A stretch of 64,000 nt of DNA from Niveispirillum sp. SYP-B3756 (GTDB lineage Bacteria > Pseudomonadota > Alphaproteobacteria > Azospirillales > Azospirillaceae). The position numbers and the translations under genes were made by a program. The stretch lies in contig NZ_WIDQ01000003.1 in the NCBI RefSeq assembly GCF_009495745.1, positions 496,001 through 560,000 of the forward strand, read 5' to 3'. The notes beneath the pieces are model-generated. The model made no database searches. It was not told where the DNA came from and saw only the letters and a list, made by a program, of their open reading frames with translations. Below, in pieces: positions 32,688 through 42,215 of this stretch; the stretch's first letter is position 1, and every line of letters starts with the position of its first letter.

Positions 32688-32840
32688 TCAGGGGCTGATT
32701 AGTCGTAGCCCGCCCAGGCCAAGCGCCTTGGACGCCAGCAGCAGGGCAAAGGTCAGGAACAGGCCGGATGCGCACAGCATGACCATGGCGAGGGAACGAT
32801 CCCCGGCGATGGCTTCAGGCTGTTGGCGACGGCTGGTCAC
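32688..32840 (-). CDS. Putative leucine-rich leader peptide of leuA (or small membrane protein)
   Basis: This 50-codon frame starts with GTG at 32838-32840 (AGGA about 9 nt upstream) and ends inside the first stem of the leuA leader. Eleven of 50 residues are leucine, including FALLLASKALGLGGLRLISP at the end. Most leucine codons are CTG, but the last two, separated by one codon and five and seven codons before the stop, are CTA, which is rare in such GC-rich genomes. This is the arrangement of a leucine attenuator. The peptide also contains one hydrophobic stretch and could be a real small membrane protein. No homologue is known to me. Confidence 0.45.
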   Translation of the reverse strand: MTSRRQQPEAIAGDRSLAMVMLCASGLFLTFALLLASKALGLGGLRLISP

Positions 32841-32992
32841 AGGGTGACGTCCTGACTGAGGGTAAAAGATATGACAGCCGGAACTGAACCGACCGCCGTT
32901 CAATAATCTTTATGCCGCAATTGACTTAGCCGCAACAGCTTTGTCAGGCAAAAATCTGTCGTCCTCGCAAGGCAGCGATGCCGGAAGTTGCG

Positions 32993-33919
32993 TCAGGCAG
33001 TAACGCTGACACTGGTTTCGCTGAAGGCCACGGCGATGGTGACCGTCTCCGTGCGCACATAGGTCTGGGTGACCACCAGGGCGTCCGCGCCCCCCTCCCC
33101 TGCTGATTCTGTGCTGCCCGCCGCATCCACATTGGCATTGCCCAGCGATCCGGCCAGACGGGTCAATGTCTCATCGCTGGCGGCAAGATCGTCACGGGCA
33201 GCCCGCAACTCCTCCTCCCGTTCTTTGCGTTCCTCTTCCGTCAGAGGACGGCCTTGCTGTTCGGCACGCTGGGTTTCCGCCTGGGTCAGCATGGTGCGGG
33301 CCTGGCCGGCGATGGCCCGCACCTCCTGCACATAGGAGCGCGCAAAACCGGTGGTGACACCACCCGCCGTCATACCGGGCTGGGCCGCCGTCCGGATATT
33401 GGGATCATCCTGTCCGGCGGCAATGGCGGCCGCCCGTTCCGCGGGGCTGGCATCCTGCCCCTCCACAATCCCCTTGGCCTCCGCCGCCAACCCCTTGGTG
33501 ATACCGGCCGCCTCACGCGCAATGCGGGCCAGCTTGGCACCATCGCCTTTGGCGGCGGCCTGACGGGCTTCCTGTTCCAGTTCGCTGATGCGGCGGCGCG
33601 ATTGCTGCAGCTTTTCCGCCGCCGCCTTCTGGTTCATCTCTGTCCGGGCTTTATTCATATAGTCGGAGAGCGCATCGGCACCGGCCGCACTCTTGGCGGC
33701 GCCATCAAAGGCGTCGCCCGACAGGCCCAGACTCATCAGCCGTTTATAGATGGCGTCGTTGGACTTGCCACCCTTGATGCTGCCCTTGTCGGTCGCCAAC
33801 TCGTCCTTACGGTTTCGGTCCCGCTCCCCCACCGCCTGATCGATGTGACGTTCGATCTGCGCTTTCAACGCCTTGGCGTTGGTGGCGGAAAAGAGCGGAC
33901 TCGCATTTAGCGATATCAT
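32993..33919 (-). CDS. Uncharacterised Ala/Glu-rich coiled-coil protein
   Basis: I do not recognise this 308-residue protein. It has no signal peptide or membrane segment. The first 80 residues (MISLNASPLFSATNAKALKA onward) are mixed and lysine-rich; residues about 85-130 (MNQKAAAEKLQQSRRRISEL) and 205-250 (TQRAEQQGRPLTEEERKERE) look like coiled coils. The C-terminus turns into a beta-rich threonine/valine stretch ending VAFSETSVSVTA. Amphipathic composition and an unordered N-terminus recall secreted or flagellar-type structural proteins, but that is a guess. It is divergent from a TonB-dependent receptor and shares its upstream region. Confidence 0.7.
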   Translation of the reverse strand: MISLNASPLFSATNAKALKAQIERHIDQAVGERDRNRKDELATDKGSIKGGKSNDAIYKRLMSLGLSGDAFDGAAKSAAGADALSDYMNKARTEMNQKAAAEKLQQSRRRISELEQEARQAAAKGDGAKLARIAREAAGITKGLAAEAKGIVEGQDASPAERAAAIAAGQDDPNIRTAAQPGMTAGGVTTGFARSYVQEVRAIAGQARTMLTQAETQRAEQQGRPLTEEERKEREEELRAARDDLAASDETLTRLAGSLGNANVDAAGSTESAGEGGADALVVTQTYVRTETVTIAVAFSETSVSVTA

Positions 33920-34043
33920 CTTTGCCCCCGCACGATAGATCCTTTTGATCTATGCCTAAGATAGGCCATTCCCGCACCGGCTGCAATATCACTCCGCAGC
34001 ACCGGTCGCCATCGCGCCCACTTGTTGATTCACACATGCATAT

Positions 34044-34062
34044 GATAACGATTATTAATATC
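34044..34062 (+). promoter_or_regulatory. Fur-box-like operator upstream of the TonB-dependent receptor
   Basis: The 19-mer GATAACGATTATTAATATC matches the Fur-box consensus (three GATAAT-type hexamers) at 15 of 19 positions. It ends 12 nt before the receptor start and stands out as AT-rich. The divergent gene at 33919 could also be affected. Confidence 0.65.
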
Positions 34063-34073
34063 TTTGAGAGGGC

Positions 34074-36203
34074 ATGATGATTGTTTTTCAGGCTGCGAAG
34101 CTGTCAAGGGCTGCGGCATCAATCCACCAAAAAGGCACGGCGACGGCACTGGCACTGCTGTCGCTTGGCAGCGCCGGCCTTGGCCTGCCCGCGCTGGCAC
34201 AGGAGAAGCCGGATACGGTTGAAGAGATCGTGGTAACGGCCGACCGGCGCAATAGCTTCGGGGCCGATTACATGCAGGCGGGCACCTTCCGCGATGCCCG
34301 CATCATCGACACACCGCTGACCATCACAGTGCTGCCGCGGGAAGTTCTGGATGCGCAGCAGGCCAGTTCGGTTTTCGACGCTGTGCGCAACACCGCCGGT
34401 GTTTCCCAGGCGCAAATTAACACGCTGATTTACAGCAATCTGGCCATCCGGGGCATCCAGGTCGACAATCTGACAAATTACCGGCTGAATGGCGTGTTGC
34501 CGGCGATCAATTTTGTCGACCTGCCGATTGAGAATAAGGACCGGGTGGAGGTGCTGAAAGGTGCCGCCGGCCTTTATTATGGCTTTGCCACGCCATCGGG
34601 CATCATCAACCTTGTCTCCAAGCGTCCCCTGGATAAGCCCCTGACGACGGTGGAGATCAATGGCGACAGCCGGGGTGGTTTCGGCGGCACGGTTGATCTC
34701 AGCCGCCGCCTGTCACCAACGCTGGGAATGCGGCTGAATGCCGGTGCCTCCCGCATCGAAACCGGTATCGACCACACGCGGGGCGACCGCAACTTCGCCA
34801 GCTTGGCCCTGGATTGGCAGGCCACCGAACGGCTGAGAGTTGAACTGGATGGCGATTACAGTGCCAAGACAGTAACCGAGCCGACGGAATTCGTGCTGCC
34901 CGCCGCCGTCAATGGCCGCATCGCCCTGCCCCCGCTGCAATCAGCCTCCCACAATCTGGGGGCAAGCTGGATGCAAGCCGATGGCTGGACCAGCAACCTG
35001 CTGGGCCGGGCGCGTTACGCGCTGAGCGATAATTGGCGCGCCAGCGTCAGCATCGGCCAATCCTATCTGAAGCGGGACCGGATCTATTCGTCTTTCTCCG
35101 GCTATGACCTCACCACCGGGAACGGCAGGGTGAATGTCGCCACCACCCATGGCAATGATTACCGTTCCACCATCTATCGCGGGGATGTGACCGGCGATTT
35201 TGATACCGGCCCCCTGCATCATCAATTGATGTTCGGTGCCTCGCAGAATATCCGCAAGATCAACATCCCCACGGCTGTCCGCTACAGCTTCGCCCAGAAT
35301 CTCTATAACCCTGTCGCCATCCCGGAACAGCCGACACCACCGCGTGTCATCGCCAACCCATCGGAGGTGAAGGATACCGGCGCCTTCATCTTTGATCGCA
35401 TCAGTTACCAGGATTGGCTGGAGGCCAGCATCGGCTTCCGCAAGGCGAACTATAGCGATATCAGCCGTACCAGCCGCTACAAGGACAAGCCCGACACCTG
35501 GTCCTATGGGTTGTTGCTGAAACCATGGGCAGGGGTCAGCCTGTATGGCAACTATATTGAAGGGCTGGAATCCGGCGGCATCGCCCAGCAGATCGCACTC
35601 AACGCTGGCGAAGTTCTGCCCGCCTCGCTCAGCAAGCAATATGAGACGGGCGTGAAGCTGGAGCCGGTGCGCGGCCTGCTGCTGACCGCGGCCTATTTCG
35701 ATATTGACCGTGCCGCCGCCTATATCAACAGCGCTGGCTATTATGTGCAGGATGGCCGGGCCAGTTATCGCGGGGTGGAGTTCAGCGCCAGCGGTGAGAT
35801 CGGCGAGGATGTATCGCTGACCCTCAGCGGCACCGTACTGGATGCCGAGCAGGAAAGCGGGGCCGCCACCGTTATCGGCAAGAGGATTGAGAATACCGCC
35901 AAATTCTCTGGCTCGGTATTCGCCGAATACCGGCTGCCGATGCTGCCGGAATTGCGCCTGTCGGCGGGCATGTTCCATGTCGGACGGCGACCGGTCAATG
36001 CGCTGAACCAAGCCTATGTCGCCAGCTACACCACCTTCGATCTGGGCGCGCGCTATGACATGACCCTTGGCGGGCACGATGTCACCCTGCGTGTTTACGG
36101 GGAGAATGTGACCGGGCGGCGCTATTGGGCGGCCACCGGCTCCGGCCTGCTGGCCCAGGCCGCACCGGCACGGGTGAAATTCTCCCTCGCCACCCAGTTG
36201 TAA
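34074..36203 (+). CDS. TonB-dependent siderophore receptor
   Basis: This outer-membrane beta-barrel imports an iron chelate using TonB energy. It is 709 residues. A signal region ends near LGLPALAQE; the TonB-box-like VEEIVVTADRRN follows. The plug domain contains DTPLTITVLPREVLDAQQAS, SNLAIRGIQVDNLTNYRLNG and RVEVLKGAAGLYYGFATPSG, and the barrel ends with a terminal aromatic-poor RVKFSLATQL. Its overall pattern matches the ferrichrome/ferric-siderophore class. No biosynthesis or ABC transport genes lie nearby. GAGAGGG precedes two adjacent ATGs (34074 and 34077); either may be used. Confidence 0.93.
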   Translation: MMIVFQAAKLSRAAASIHQKGTATALALLSLGSAGLGLPALAQEKPDTVEEIVVTADRRNSFGADYMQAGTFRDARIIDTPLTITVLPREVLDAQQASSVFDAVRNTAGVSQAQINTLIYSNLAIRGIQVDNLTNYRLNGVLPAINFVDLPIENKDRVEVLKGAAGLYYGFATPSGIINLVSKRPLDKPLTTVEINGDSRGGFGGTVDLSRRLSPTLGMRLNAGASRIETGIDHTRGDRNFASLALDWQATERLRVELDGDYSAKTVTEPTEFVLPAAVNGRIALPPLQSASHNLGASWMQADGWTSNLLGRARYALSDNWRASVSIGQSYLKRDRIYSSFSGYDLTTGNGRVNVATTHGNDYRSTIYRGDVTGDFDTGPLHHQLMFGASQNIRKINIPTAVRYSFAQNLYNPVAIPEQPTPPRVIANPSEVKDTGAFIFDRISYQDWLEASIGFRKANYSDISRTSRYKDKPDTWSYGLLLKPWAGVSLYGNYIEGLESGGIAQQIALNAGEVLPASLSKQYETGVKLEPVRGLLLTAAYFDIDRAAAYINSAGYYVQDGRASYRGVEFSASGEIGEDVSLTLSGTVLDAEQESGAATVIGKRIENTAKFSGSVFAEYRLPMLPELRLSAGMFHVGRRPVNALNQAYVASYTTFDLGARYDMTLGGHDVTLRVYGENVTGRRYWAATGSGLLAQAAPARVKFSLATQL

Positions 36204-36210
36204 ATAAAAG

Positions 36211-36246
36211 AAAACGCCCGGCCCCCTTTCAGGGGCCGGGCGTTTG
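36211..36246. terminator. Bidirectional terminator between the receptor gene and ilvC
   Basis: AACGCCCGGCCCC and GGGGCCGGGCGTT pair around CTTTCA, with A-runs on the left and TTTG on the right. It serves the two convergent genes. Confidence 0.85.
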
Positions 36247-36276
36247 AACGATCAGGCTTCAGATTGAAGCCGGCGA

Positions 36277-37314
<1,038 letters not shown>

Positions 37315-37368
37315 TCAGACAGATGTTGGATTGCCGGATTGCCGGCGTTGGACAAGTGAAACGCTGTA

Positions 37369-37881
37369 TCAGAAGGCCGCCGTGCCGCGCGACAGGGCAA
37401 CTGCCCCGGTGCGGCTGACATCGACAAGGCCGAGTTGGCGCATCAGATCGATGAAGCGGTCCAGATCCTCACCGGTGCCGGTGATTTCGAAAACGAAGCT
37501 GGTGATGGTGGCATCCACCACGCGCGCCTTGAAGATATCGGCGATGCGCAGGGCTTCCACCCGCTTCTCGCCAGAGCCCGCCACCTTCACCAGGGCCATT
37601 TCCCGGTCGATGAAGGGGCCTTCCAGGGTCAAGTCCTTGACCCTGTGAACAGGCACCAGACGATCAAGCTGTACCTTGATCTGTTCGATGATCATCGGCG
37701 TGCCGGAGGTGACGATATTGATGCGCGACAAGCTTTCATTGCTGTCGACCTCGGCCACCGTCAGGCTTTCGATATTATAGCCACGGCCAGAGAACAGGCC
37801 GATGACCCGCGCCAGCACGCCCGGCTCGTTATCGACCAGAACAGCGATGGTATGGCGGCGGATGGTATCTTGGGTCGTCAC
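37369..37881 (-). CDS. ilvH: Acetolactate synthase small (regulatory) subunit
   Basis: This ACT-domain subunit gives valine feedback inhibition and raises activity of the large subunit. It is 170 residues from a GTG at 37879-37881 with GGGAG eight bases upstream; a GTG at 37908 would add nine residues. The ACT domain has HTIAVLVDNEPGVLARVIGL followed by FSGRGYNIESLTV; a second ACT-like part follows. It lies 55 nt after the large-subunit gene. Confidence 0.94.
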   Translation of the reverse strand: MTTQDTIRRHTIAVLVDNEPGVLARVIGLFSGRGYNIESLTVAEVDSNESLSRINIVTSGTPMIIEQIKVQLDRLVPVHRVKDLTLEGPFIDREMALVKVAGSGEKRVEALRIADIFKARVVDATITSFVFEITGTGEDLDRFIDLMRQLGLVDVSRTGAVALSRGTAAF

Positions 37882-37936
37882 TTGAAACAGCTCCCGGACG
37901 GGTTGCACAGCGGATGGGATAAACGGAACCGGTGGA

Positions 37937-39703
37937 TCAGACCAGTACCATCCCCTCCTCCGGCGTTGCCTCGCTCACACGGTCTTCCGGACCCAGCAGC
38001 ATTTCATTATGCGCCTTGCCACCGGGGATCATGGGGAAGCAGTTTTCCTTGGAATCGACGCACATATCGACGATCACGGCGCGCGGCGTCTCAATCATCT
38101 CCCGGATGACGTCATCAACTTCCGACACCTTGGTGGCGCGCAGACCCACACCGCCGAACGCATCGGCCAGCTTCACGAAATCAGGCAGCGCCTCGGAATA
38201 GCTTTCCGAATAGCGCGAACCATGCAGCAGCTCCTGCCACTGGCGGACCATGCCCATCCATTGATTGTTGAGGATGAACACCTTGACCGGCAGGCGATAC
38301 TGCAGGGCGGTGGACATTTCCTGAATATTCATCTGGATGGAGGCCTCACCGGCCACATCGATGCAGAGCGCACCGGGATTGGCGATCTGCGCCCCGATGG
38401 CGGCCGGCAGGCCGTAGCCCATGGTGCCCAGACCGCCCGAGGTCAGCCAGCGGTTCGGCTTGTTGAAGGGCAGGAACTGCGCCGCCCACATCTGGTGCTG
38501 CCCCACCTCGGTGGAGATGAACACATCCTCACGCGGGGCAATGGCGGCGCGCAGCCGTTCCAGCGCGAATTGCGGCTTGATGACCCGGTCGGTCTTCTCA
38601 TACCGCAGGCATTCACGGGCCCGCCAGAAATTGATCTGGTCCCACCAGACCTTGAGTGCCGCCTGATCGGCGCGCTTGTTGCGCGCCTTCCAGATGCGGA
38701 TCATATCTTCCAGCACATAGGCGGCATCGCCGACGATGGGCAGATCGACCCGGATATTCTTGTTGATATTCGACGGATCGATATCGATGTGGATCTTCTT
38801 GGAATTGGGCGAGAACTCACTGACCTTGCCGGTGACGCGATCATCAAACCGGGCGCCGACGCAGACCATCAGGTCGCAGCCATGCATGGCCAGATTGGCC
38901 TCGTAGGTGCCGTGCATCCCCAACATGCCCAGCCATTGCTGATCATGCGCCGGGAAGGCGCCCAGGCCCATCAGGGTGGTGGTGCAGGGATAGCCGGTCA
39001 TCCGCACCAGCTGGGTCAGCAACTGGCTGGCCACCGGGCCGGAATTGATGACGCCGCCGCCGACATAGAAGATCGGCTTCTTGGCATTGGCCAGCAGTTC
39101 CACCGCCTCTTCCACTTTGTTCAGGTCGGGCTTGACCTGCGGGCGGTAGCTCTTGGGCATACTTTCGCCCGGCGTGCGATAGACACCGTCGGCGAACTGC
39201 ACATCCTTGGGAATATCAATGACCACCGGGCCGGGGCGGCCCGATTTGGCGACGTAAAACGCCTCATGCACCGTGCGGGCGAGGTTGTTGACGTCCTTGA
39301 CCAGATAATTGTGCTTGGTGGCCGGGCGGGTGATGCCGGTCGTGTCGCATTCCTGGAAAGCGTCATTGCCGATCAGATGCGTCGGCACCTGGCCGGTCAG
39401 GCAGACGATCGGAATGCTGTCCATCAGCGCATCGACCAAGCCGGTAACGGCATTGGTGGCACCGGGGCCGGAGGTGACGAGGACGACACCGACCTTGCCG
39501 GAGGAACGGGCGTAGCCTTCCGCTGCATGAACCGCCGCCTGTTCGTGGCGAACCAGAATGTGCTTGATGTGGTTCTGCTTAAACAGCGCATCGTAGATGG
39601 GTAGTACCGCCCCGCCCGGATAGCCGAAAATGGTGTCAACACCCTGGTCCCGCAGGGCCTTGATGATGATTTCAGCACCGGAGAGGATGGTTCCCGACGA
39701 CAT
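37937..39703 (-). CDS. ilvI: Acetolactate synthase large subunit
   Basis: This thiamine-diphosphate enzyme makes acetolactate from pyruvate. It is 588 residues. The N-terminal ThDP glutamate lies in FVRHEQAAVHAAEGYARSSG; VTSGPGATNAVTGLVDALMD and the FAD-contact region are intact. The C-terminal ThDP/Mg motif, usually GDxS...NN, reads DVAGEASIQMNIQEMS followed by FILNNQWMGMVRQWQE, with Glu in the place of the usual metal-binding Asp. I do not know how common that exchange is in this clade. It is the first gene of ilvIHC. Confidence 0.95.
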   Translation of the reverse strand: MSSGTILSGAEIIIKALRDQGVDTIFGYPGGAVLPIYDALFKQNHIKHILVRHEQAAVHAAEGYARSSGKVGVVLVTSGPGATNAVTGLVDALMDSIPIVCLTGQVPTHLIGNDAFQECDTTGITRPATKHNYLVKDVNNLARTVHEAFYVAKSGRPGPVVIDIPKDVQFADGVYRTPGESMPKSYRPQVKPDLNKVEEAVELLANAKKPIFYVGGGVINSGPVASQLLTQLVRMTGYPCTTTLMGLGAFPAHDQQWLGMLGMHGTYEANLAMHGCDLMVCVGARFDDRVTGKVSEFSPNSKKIHIDIDPSNINKNIRVDLPIVGDAAYVLEDMIRIWKARNKRADQAALKVWWDQINFWRARECLRYEKTDRVIKPQFALERLRAAIAPREDVFISTEVGQHQMWAAQFLPFNKPNRWLTSGGLGTMGYGLPAAIGAQIANPGALCIDVAGEASIQMNIQEMSTALQYRLPVKVFILNNQWMGMVRQWQELLHGSRYSESYSEALPDFVKLADAFGGVGLRATKVSEVDDVIREMIETPRAVIVDMCVDSKENCFPMIPGGKAHNEMLLGPEDRVSEATPEEGMVLV

Positions 39704-39827
39704 GGCTCAGAGCTTTCGGATCAGTTCCAGATGGGTTGAAAAACGTCGCCTCTCGCAGGGGCGAAGGGCGACGATGGCGGCACCCTAGACGGAACCGGAA
39801 AGCCGGTCAACCCGTTTCGGAAATCTT

Positions 39828-40811
39828 CTAAGTCATACCTGACATGAACCTATCATAAAATTTCTTAAACGCGCTTTCCTGGGAAATATTCAGAGGATCG
39901 ACGCGCGGAGCCGCCCCCATCTGGTTGCGGAACCAGGTCAATTGTCGCTTGGCATAGTTCCGGGTCATTTGCTGCGCCCGCGCGGTGGCGGTGGGCAGGT
40001 CCATCTGACCGTGCAGCACCGCGCGCAGTTCCGGCACGCCCAGCGCCTTCATCGCCGGCAGGGTCGGGTCCAAGCCCAGCCGATCCAGCGCTTCCGCCTC
40101 AGCCAGCGCGCCTTGTTGCAGCATCGTAACGAATCTGGCATCGCACTGGGCGTATAGCCGGTCACGCGGCGGCTCCACCACCAGGGGACGGAAATGCAGG
40201 TGGTTGGGGGCAGCCTCCGGCGGGGCAGCCTGCCAGTCGCTGATCGACCGGCCGGTGGCCTGCCACACTTCCCAGGCGCGGATCAGCCGCTGGCTGTCGG
40301 TGGGGTGCAGGCGGGCGGCGGTAGCGGGGTCAACCACCGCCAGCCTTGCGTGAAGTGCAGGGCTGCCGATGTCAGCCTGCAATTCCATGGCGGCCGTCCG
40401 AATCTCCGGCGGCGTATCCGGGATATCGGACAGGCCCTGCATCAAGGCCCGCAGGTAAAGCCCCGTGCCCCCCACCACGATGGGCAGGCGACCATCGCCA
40501 TGGGCCTGATCAATCTCCGCCAGGGCCAGTTCACGCCAGCGCGCCGCACTCATCCGTTCCGCAGCCGGAACGATGCCGTAAAGCCGATGCGGGGCCGCCG
40601 CCTCATCCGCCGCCGAGGGGCGGGCGGTGATGAGATGCAGTTCCCGATAGACCTGCATACTGTCGGCATTGATGACCACGCCATTGGCATGGCGGGCCAG
40701 CGCCAGCGCCAGACCGGATTTACCGGACGCGGTGGGCCCGCCAATCACCAGCACGGGCTTTGTGTCGCCCTGGGGGAAAGAAGAATCAGCAACCGTCACA
40801 GCCGGAACCAC
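39828..40811 (-). CDS. miaA: tRNA dimethylallyltransferase
   Basis: MiaA transfers the dimethylallyl group to A37 of tRNAs that read UNN codons. It is 327 residues from a GTG at 40809-40811; the first 18 residues are not conserved and an internal start is possible. The P-loop GGPTASGKSGLALALARH lies near residue 24, INADSMQVYRELHLITARPS follows, and GGTGLYLRALMQGLSDIPD forms the substrate tunnel. The C-terminal YAKRQLTWFRNQM is diagnostic. It is divergent from the OpgC-like gene. Confidence 0.95.
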   Translation of the reverse strand: MVPAVTVADSSFPQGDTKPVLVIGGPTASGKSGLALALARHANGVVINADSMQVYRELHLITARPSAADEAAAPHRLYGIVPAAERMSAARWRELALAEIDQAHGDGRLPIVVGGTGLYLRALMQGLSDIPDTPPEIRTAAMELQADIGSPALHARLAVVDPATAARLHPTDSQRLIRAWEVWQATGRSISDWQAAPPEAAPNHLHFRPLVVEPPRDRLYAQCDARFVTMLQQGALAEAEALDRLGLDPTLPAMKALGVPELRAVLHGQMDLPTATARAQQMTRNYAKRQLTWFRNQMGAAPRVDPLNISQESAFKKFYDRFMSGMT

Positions 40812-41000
40812 ACCCTTCGCGCGTCATCACCATATCGTACCTGCCCCTTGGGTAGCCGCCCGCCGCCCCCTTTGTCACCTTGATATCACGGCGGGGCCGG
40901 CAAATTTGCGCGCCTTTGCCATGATTCATGCGTTGCATCCGTTATCAGGCAGGACAGGCGACCGCGCCTGCCACAGGCCATGGGATGGGAGTACAGCGCC

Positions 41001-42155
41001 ATGCGTGATCTGCGGATTGATTTCTTTCGGGGGTTGGCGCTGTGCGCCATTTTCCTGAACCATATCCCTGGCCCTGCAACCCTGTTGACCTGGCGGCATT
41101 ACGGCTTTTCCGACGCGGCCGACACGTTTGTCTTTCTGGCCGGCTTCAGCGCCGCCCTTGCCTGGGGTGCCGGGTTCCGGGGCGAGCGCAACACGGCCGA
41201 AGCCAAGGAAAGTGCCGGCCGCCGCGCCCTGCACCTGTACCGCACCCATCTGGCCCTGGTGGGCGCCATGCTGATGCTGGTGACATTCAGCGCCTGGGCC
41301 TATGGCAATCCCGGCTTAAGGGAGATGATGGGGCTGGGTTATCTGGGCGCCAACCCTGCCGATGGCTGGCTGCGGGTGGCGCTGCTGGCCTATCTGCCCA
41401 ATTTGGGCGACATCCTGCCCATGTATATCGTCTTCATCGGTGCGCTGGCCCTGCTGGGGCCGGTGATGGCCCGCAACCCCATCGTCACTTTCAGCATTTC
41501 CGCCCTGGTCTGGCTGGCAGCCGGCATGGCGAAGATCGCCCCGCCGGCCCACCCGGATGGCGGGCAATGGTTCTTCAACCCGCTCTGCTGGCAGTTCCTG
41601 TTTGTCATCGGCTTCCTGCTGGGCAACCGCGCCTCAATGGGCAAGGCGGTGCCCCGGCATCCGCTGATGATGGCGGCAGCCGTGGGCATGGTGCTCTATG
41701 GGCTGTTGGCCACCGCCCCCTGGCATATTTTCGGCATCGCCCCTGATTTCCGCATCTTCGATCCGGCAGCACTGATCCCGCATGGGAAAGAGACACTGGA
41801 GATCGGCCGCCTGCTGCATTTCCTGGCCCTGGCCTATGTCATTTCCGGCCTGATCGGCCCCAATGCCGGCTTCTTCCACGCGGCACCCGGCCAGCTGTTC
41901 GGCACCATGGGGCGTCACAGCCTGCCGGTATTCGTGGGTGGTGTGCTGCTGTCCACACTGTGGACCATCCTGATCCAGCAGACCCCCACCACCAATGCCA
42001 TGGAATGGGTGATGGGCCTGTCCGGCCTGCTGATCCTGCTGGCCATCGCCGTGGTGTGGGAGCGCGACCGGGTGAATAGCTCGAACAACATTGAGGCACG
42101 CCCGAAGCACGCATACGTTGCCTCGACATCTCGCATTTTGTCGACTAACCCTTGA
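41001..42155 (+). CDS. OpgC-domain membrane acyltransferase-like protein
   Basis: This is a 384-residue polytopic membrane protein of the OpgC (glucan-modifying) acyltransferase group. The N-terminus RDLRIDFFRGLALCAIFLNH is typical, followed by GFSDAADTFVFLAGFSAALA. About ten helices are visible. Members in other bacteria add succinyl groups to periplasmic glucans, but no glucan synthesis gene is nearby, so the substrate is open. The ATG at 41001 with GGGAG ten bases upstream is chosen over an ATG 21 nt earlier. The last 20 residues (IEARPKHAYVASTSRILSTN) run into AT-rich sequence and may be altered at a junction. Confidence 0.8.
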   Translation: MRDLRIDFFRGLALCAIFLNHIPGPATLLTWRHYGFSDAADTFVFLAGFSAALAWGAGFRGERNTAEAKESAGRRALHLYRTHLALVGAMLMLVTFSAWAYGNPGLREMMGLGYLGANPADGWLRVALLAYLPNLGDILPMYIVFIGALALLGPVMARNPIVTFSISALVWLAAGMAKIAPPAHPDGGQWFFNPLCWQFLFVIGFLLGNRASMGKAVPRHPLMMAAAVGMVLYGLLATAPWHIFGIAPDFRIFDPAALIPHGKETLEIGRLLHFLALAYVISGLIGPNAGFFHAAPGQLFGTMGRHSLPVFVGGVLLSTLWTILIQQTPTTNAMEWVMGLSGLLILLAIAVVWERDRVNSSNNIEARPKHAYVASTSRILSTNP

Positions 42156-42178
42156 CAAATTCTAGTAAAAAATAATAG
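42152..42178 (+). promoter_or_regulatory. Sigma-70-like promoter of the AT-rich orphan gene
   Basis: A perfect -35 TTGACA (42152-42157) overlaps the stop codon of the previous gene. TAATAG lies at 42173-42178 with a 15-bp spacer, slightly short of the usual 17. The surrounding AT-richness lowers the weight of the -10 match. Confidence 0.4.
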
Positions 42179-42215
42179 TGTGAAAATGTAACGGATTTCA
42201 AAAGGGTCCTATAGC

